A DNA stretch of 13,831 nucleotides, taken from positions 1 to 13,831 of the forward strand of contig JAAYUT010000043.1 in assembly GCA_012517485.1 (NCBI GenBank). The letters are read 5' to 3'. The notes under the pieces were generated by a model. That model saw only the letters and a list, made by a program, of their open reading frames with translations, did not search any database and was not told the DNA's origin. Below are positions 13,420 to 13,831 of the stretch, one piece after another (within the stretch, counting starts at the first letter, position 1; every line of letters starts with the position of its first letter). A program made the translations under genes and the position numbers. This DNA comes from Candidatus Atribacter fermentans. GTDB lineage: Bacteria; Atribacterota; Atribacteria; Atribacterales; Atribacteraceae.

Positions 13420-13450
13420 AATTCCACAGGAATTGGTTCCATGTTATAAT
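13420..13450 (+). promoter_or_regulatory. Promoter of the RAM-domain gene with overlapping palindromes
   Basis: TGTTATAAT (13442-13450) is a perfect extended -10. Just upstream, AATTCC (13420-13425) and GGAATT (13429-13434) form a 15-bp palindrome around ACA, and GGAA-TTGG-TTCC (13429-13440) overlaps it, making three alternating half-sites where the -35 would lie. This is a natural place for an activator or repressor. Transcription would start near 13457, giving a leader of about 165 nt. I see no clear structure in 13460-13608 apart from T-rich runs. Confidence 0.5.
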
Positions 13451-13621
13451 AGAAAAACTTAAAAAGTGAATGTCTTTTATGAATAACCACGGGTAAAATC
13501 GTTGCTAAGGTGAAATTTAATATCAATTTTGTCGATTTAAATTTTGAGATTCATTCAAGGCGGGTTTCTTTTTTTATAAAAACGTACTTTTACTTTATTT
13601 TCAGGTATTAAGGAGAAAACT

Positions 13622-13831
13622 ATGGTCGTTCAAGCATACCTCCTTCTCCAGGTTCAATCAGGCAAAGCACAGCTTGTTAAAAAAGAGTTAGCCTTGTATC
13701 CGTGGGTTATTCGGATAGACCGAGTGATGGGTCCTTTTGATCTTATTCTTTTGGTTGAAGTTGAGGATAGCCGTGAAATAGGGGAAAGGCTTCTTAAAGA
13801 AATTCAAAAAATACGCGAAATAAAATCTACT
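13622..13831 (+). CDS. Stand-alone RAM domain protein, Lrp/AsnC effector-domain family (partial, 3' end cut)
   Basis: The first 70 residues of a gene that runs off the right edge. The sequence MVVQAYLLLQV, then RVMGPFDLILLVEVED, then a C-terminal helix matches the RAM (regulation of amino acid metabolism) beta-alpha-beta fold that binds amino acids in Lrp/AsnC regulators. There is no helix-turn-helix domain in front. The ATG at 13622 has AAGGAG (13610-13615) 6 bases upstream, and the same frame upstream reaches a stop near 13543 with no alternative start codon. Whole stand-alone RAM proteins are about 75-90 aa, so only a few residues are probably missing. It may sense an amino acid, alone or with a full-length Lrp partner encoded elsewhere. 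It is divergent from the aldo/keto reductase gene. Confidence 0.8.
   Translation, partial: MVVQAYLLLQVQSGKAQLVKKELALYPWVIRIDRVMGPFDLILLVEVEDSREIGERLLKEIQKIREIKST

Noticed and set aside
13540..13600. T-rich run near 13570-13577 as an intrinsic terminator
   Set aside because: The preceding GGCGGG has no complementary CCCGCC upstream, so no stem can form before the T-run.

Overview
The window is AT-rich bacterial chromosome, densely packed with ordinary metabolic and transport genes. I see no phage, CRISPR, tRNA or rRNA. Three things point to a diderm (two-membrane) anaerobe: an LPS-transport cluster (end of an LptA/OstA-like gene, lptB, an LptF/LptG permease), a solute-binding protein with an ordinary signal peptide and no lipobox cysteine, and an aldo/keto reductase fused to an 8-cysteine ferredoxin. 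Low GC, frequent TTG starts, a DUF3084 gene beside the Lpt genes and a BMP-type ABC importer would suit Atribacterota or a neighbouring deep-branching thermophile/anaerobe phylum (Thermotogota, Synergistota). That placement is inference, not proof.

Layout. Bases 1-3045 (+) are the 3' part of an envelope operon: lptA-like end, lptB, lptF/G, DUF3084 coiled-coil membrane protein. Bases 3016-5808 (-) are a three-gene operon read idh, FAH-family enzyme, AEC-family permease; its last gene overlaps the end of the DUF3084 gene by 30 bp, tail to tail. The 284-bp gap 5809-6092 carries back-to-back promoters. Bases 6093-10782 (+) encode a complete BMP-type ABC importer (double-NBD ATPase, two permeases, binding protein) of the nucleoside/purine/riboflavin kind, with the binding-protein gene last. 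It is followed by a strong 13-bp hairpin.

Bases 10865-12178 (+) hold a group IV (alanine-racemase-fold) ornithine/lysine decarboxylase with two candidate promoters and an attenuator-like structure in its leader. Bases 12179-12340 hold a small MITE-like inverted-repeat segment. Bases 12341-13291 (-) encode the aldo/keto reductase-ferredoxin fusion. The divergent gap 13292-13621 has two clear palindromes over extended -10 promoters, and the window ends inside a stand-alone RAM (Lrp/AsnC effector-domain) gene.

How the genes fit together: the first cluster moves lipopolysaccharide to the outer membrane. The minus-strand operon joins isocitrate oxidation to a probable 2-oxoacid/acylpyruvate-type FAH enzyme and an organic-acid-type permease. 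The ABC cluster imports a nucleoside-like solute. The decarboxylase makes a diamine (putrescine or cadaverine). The most useful things to follow up are the DUF3084-Lpt linkage, the idh-FAH-AEC operon, and the regulatory palindromes and leader structures. No feature here proves a wholly new system.
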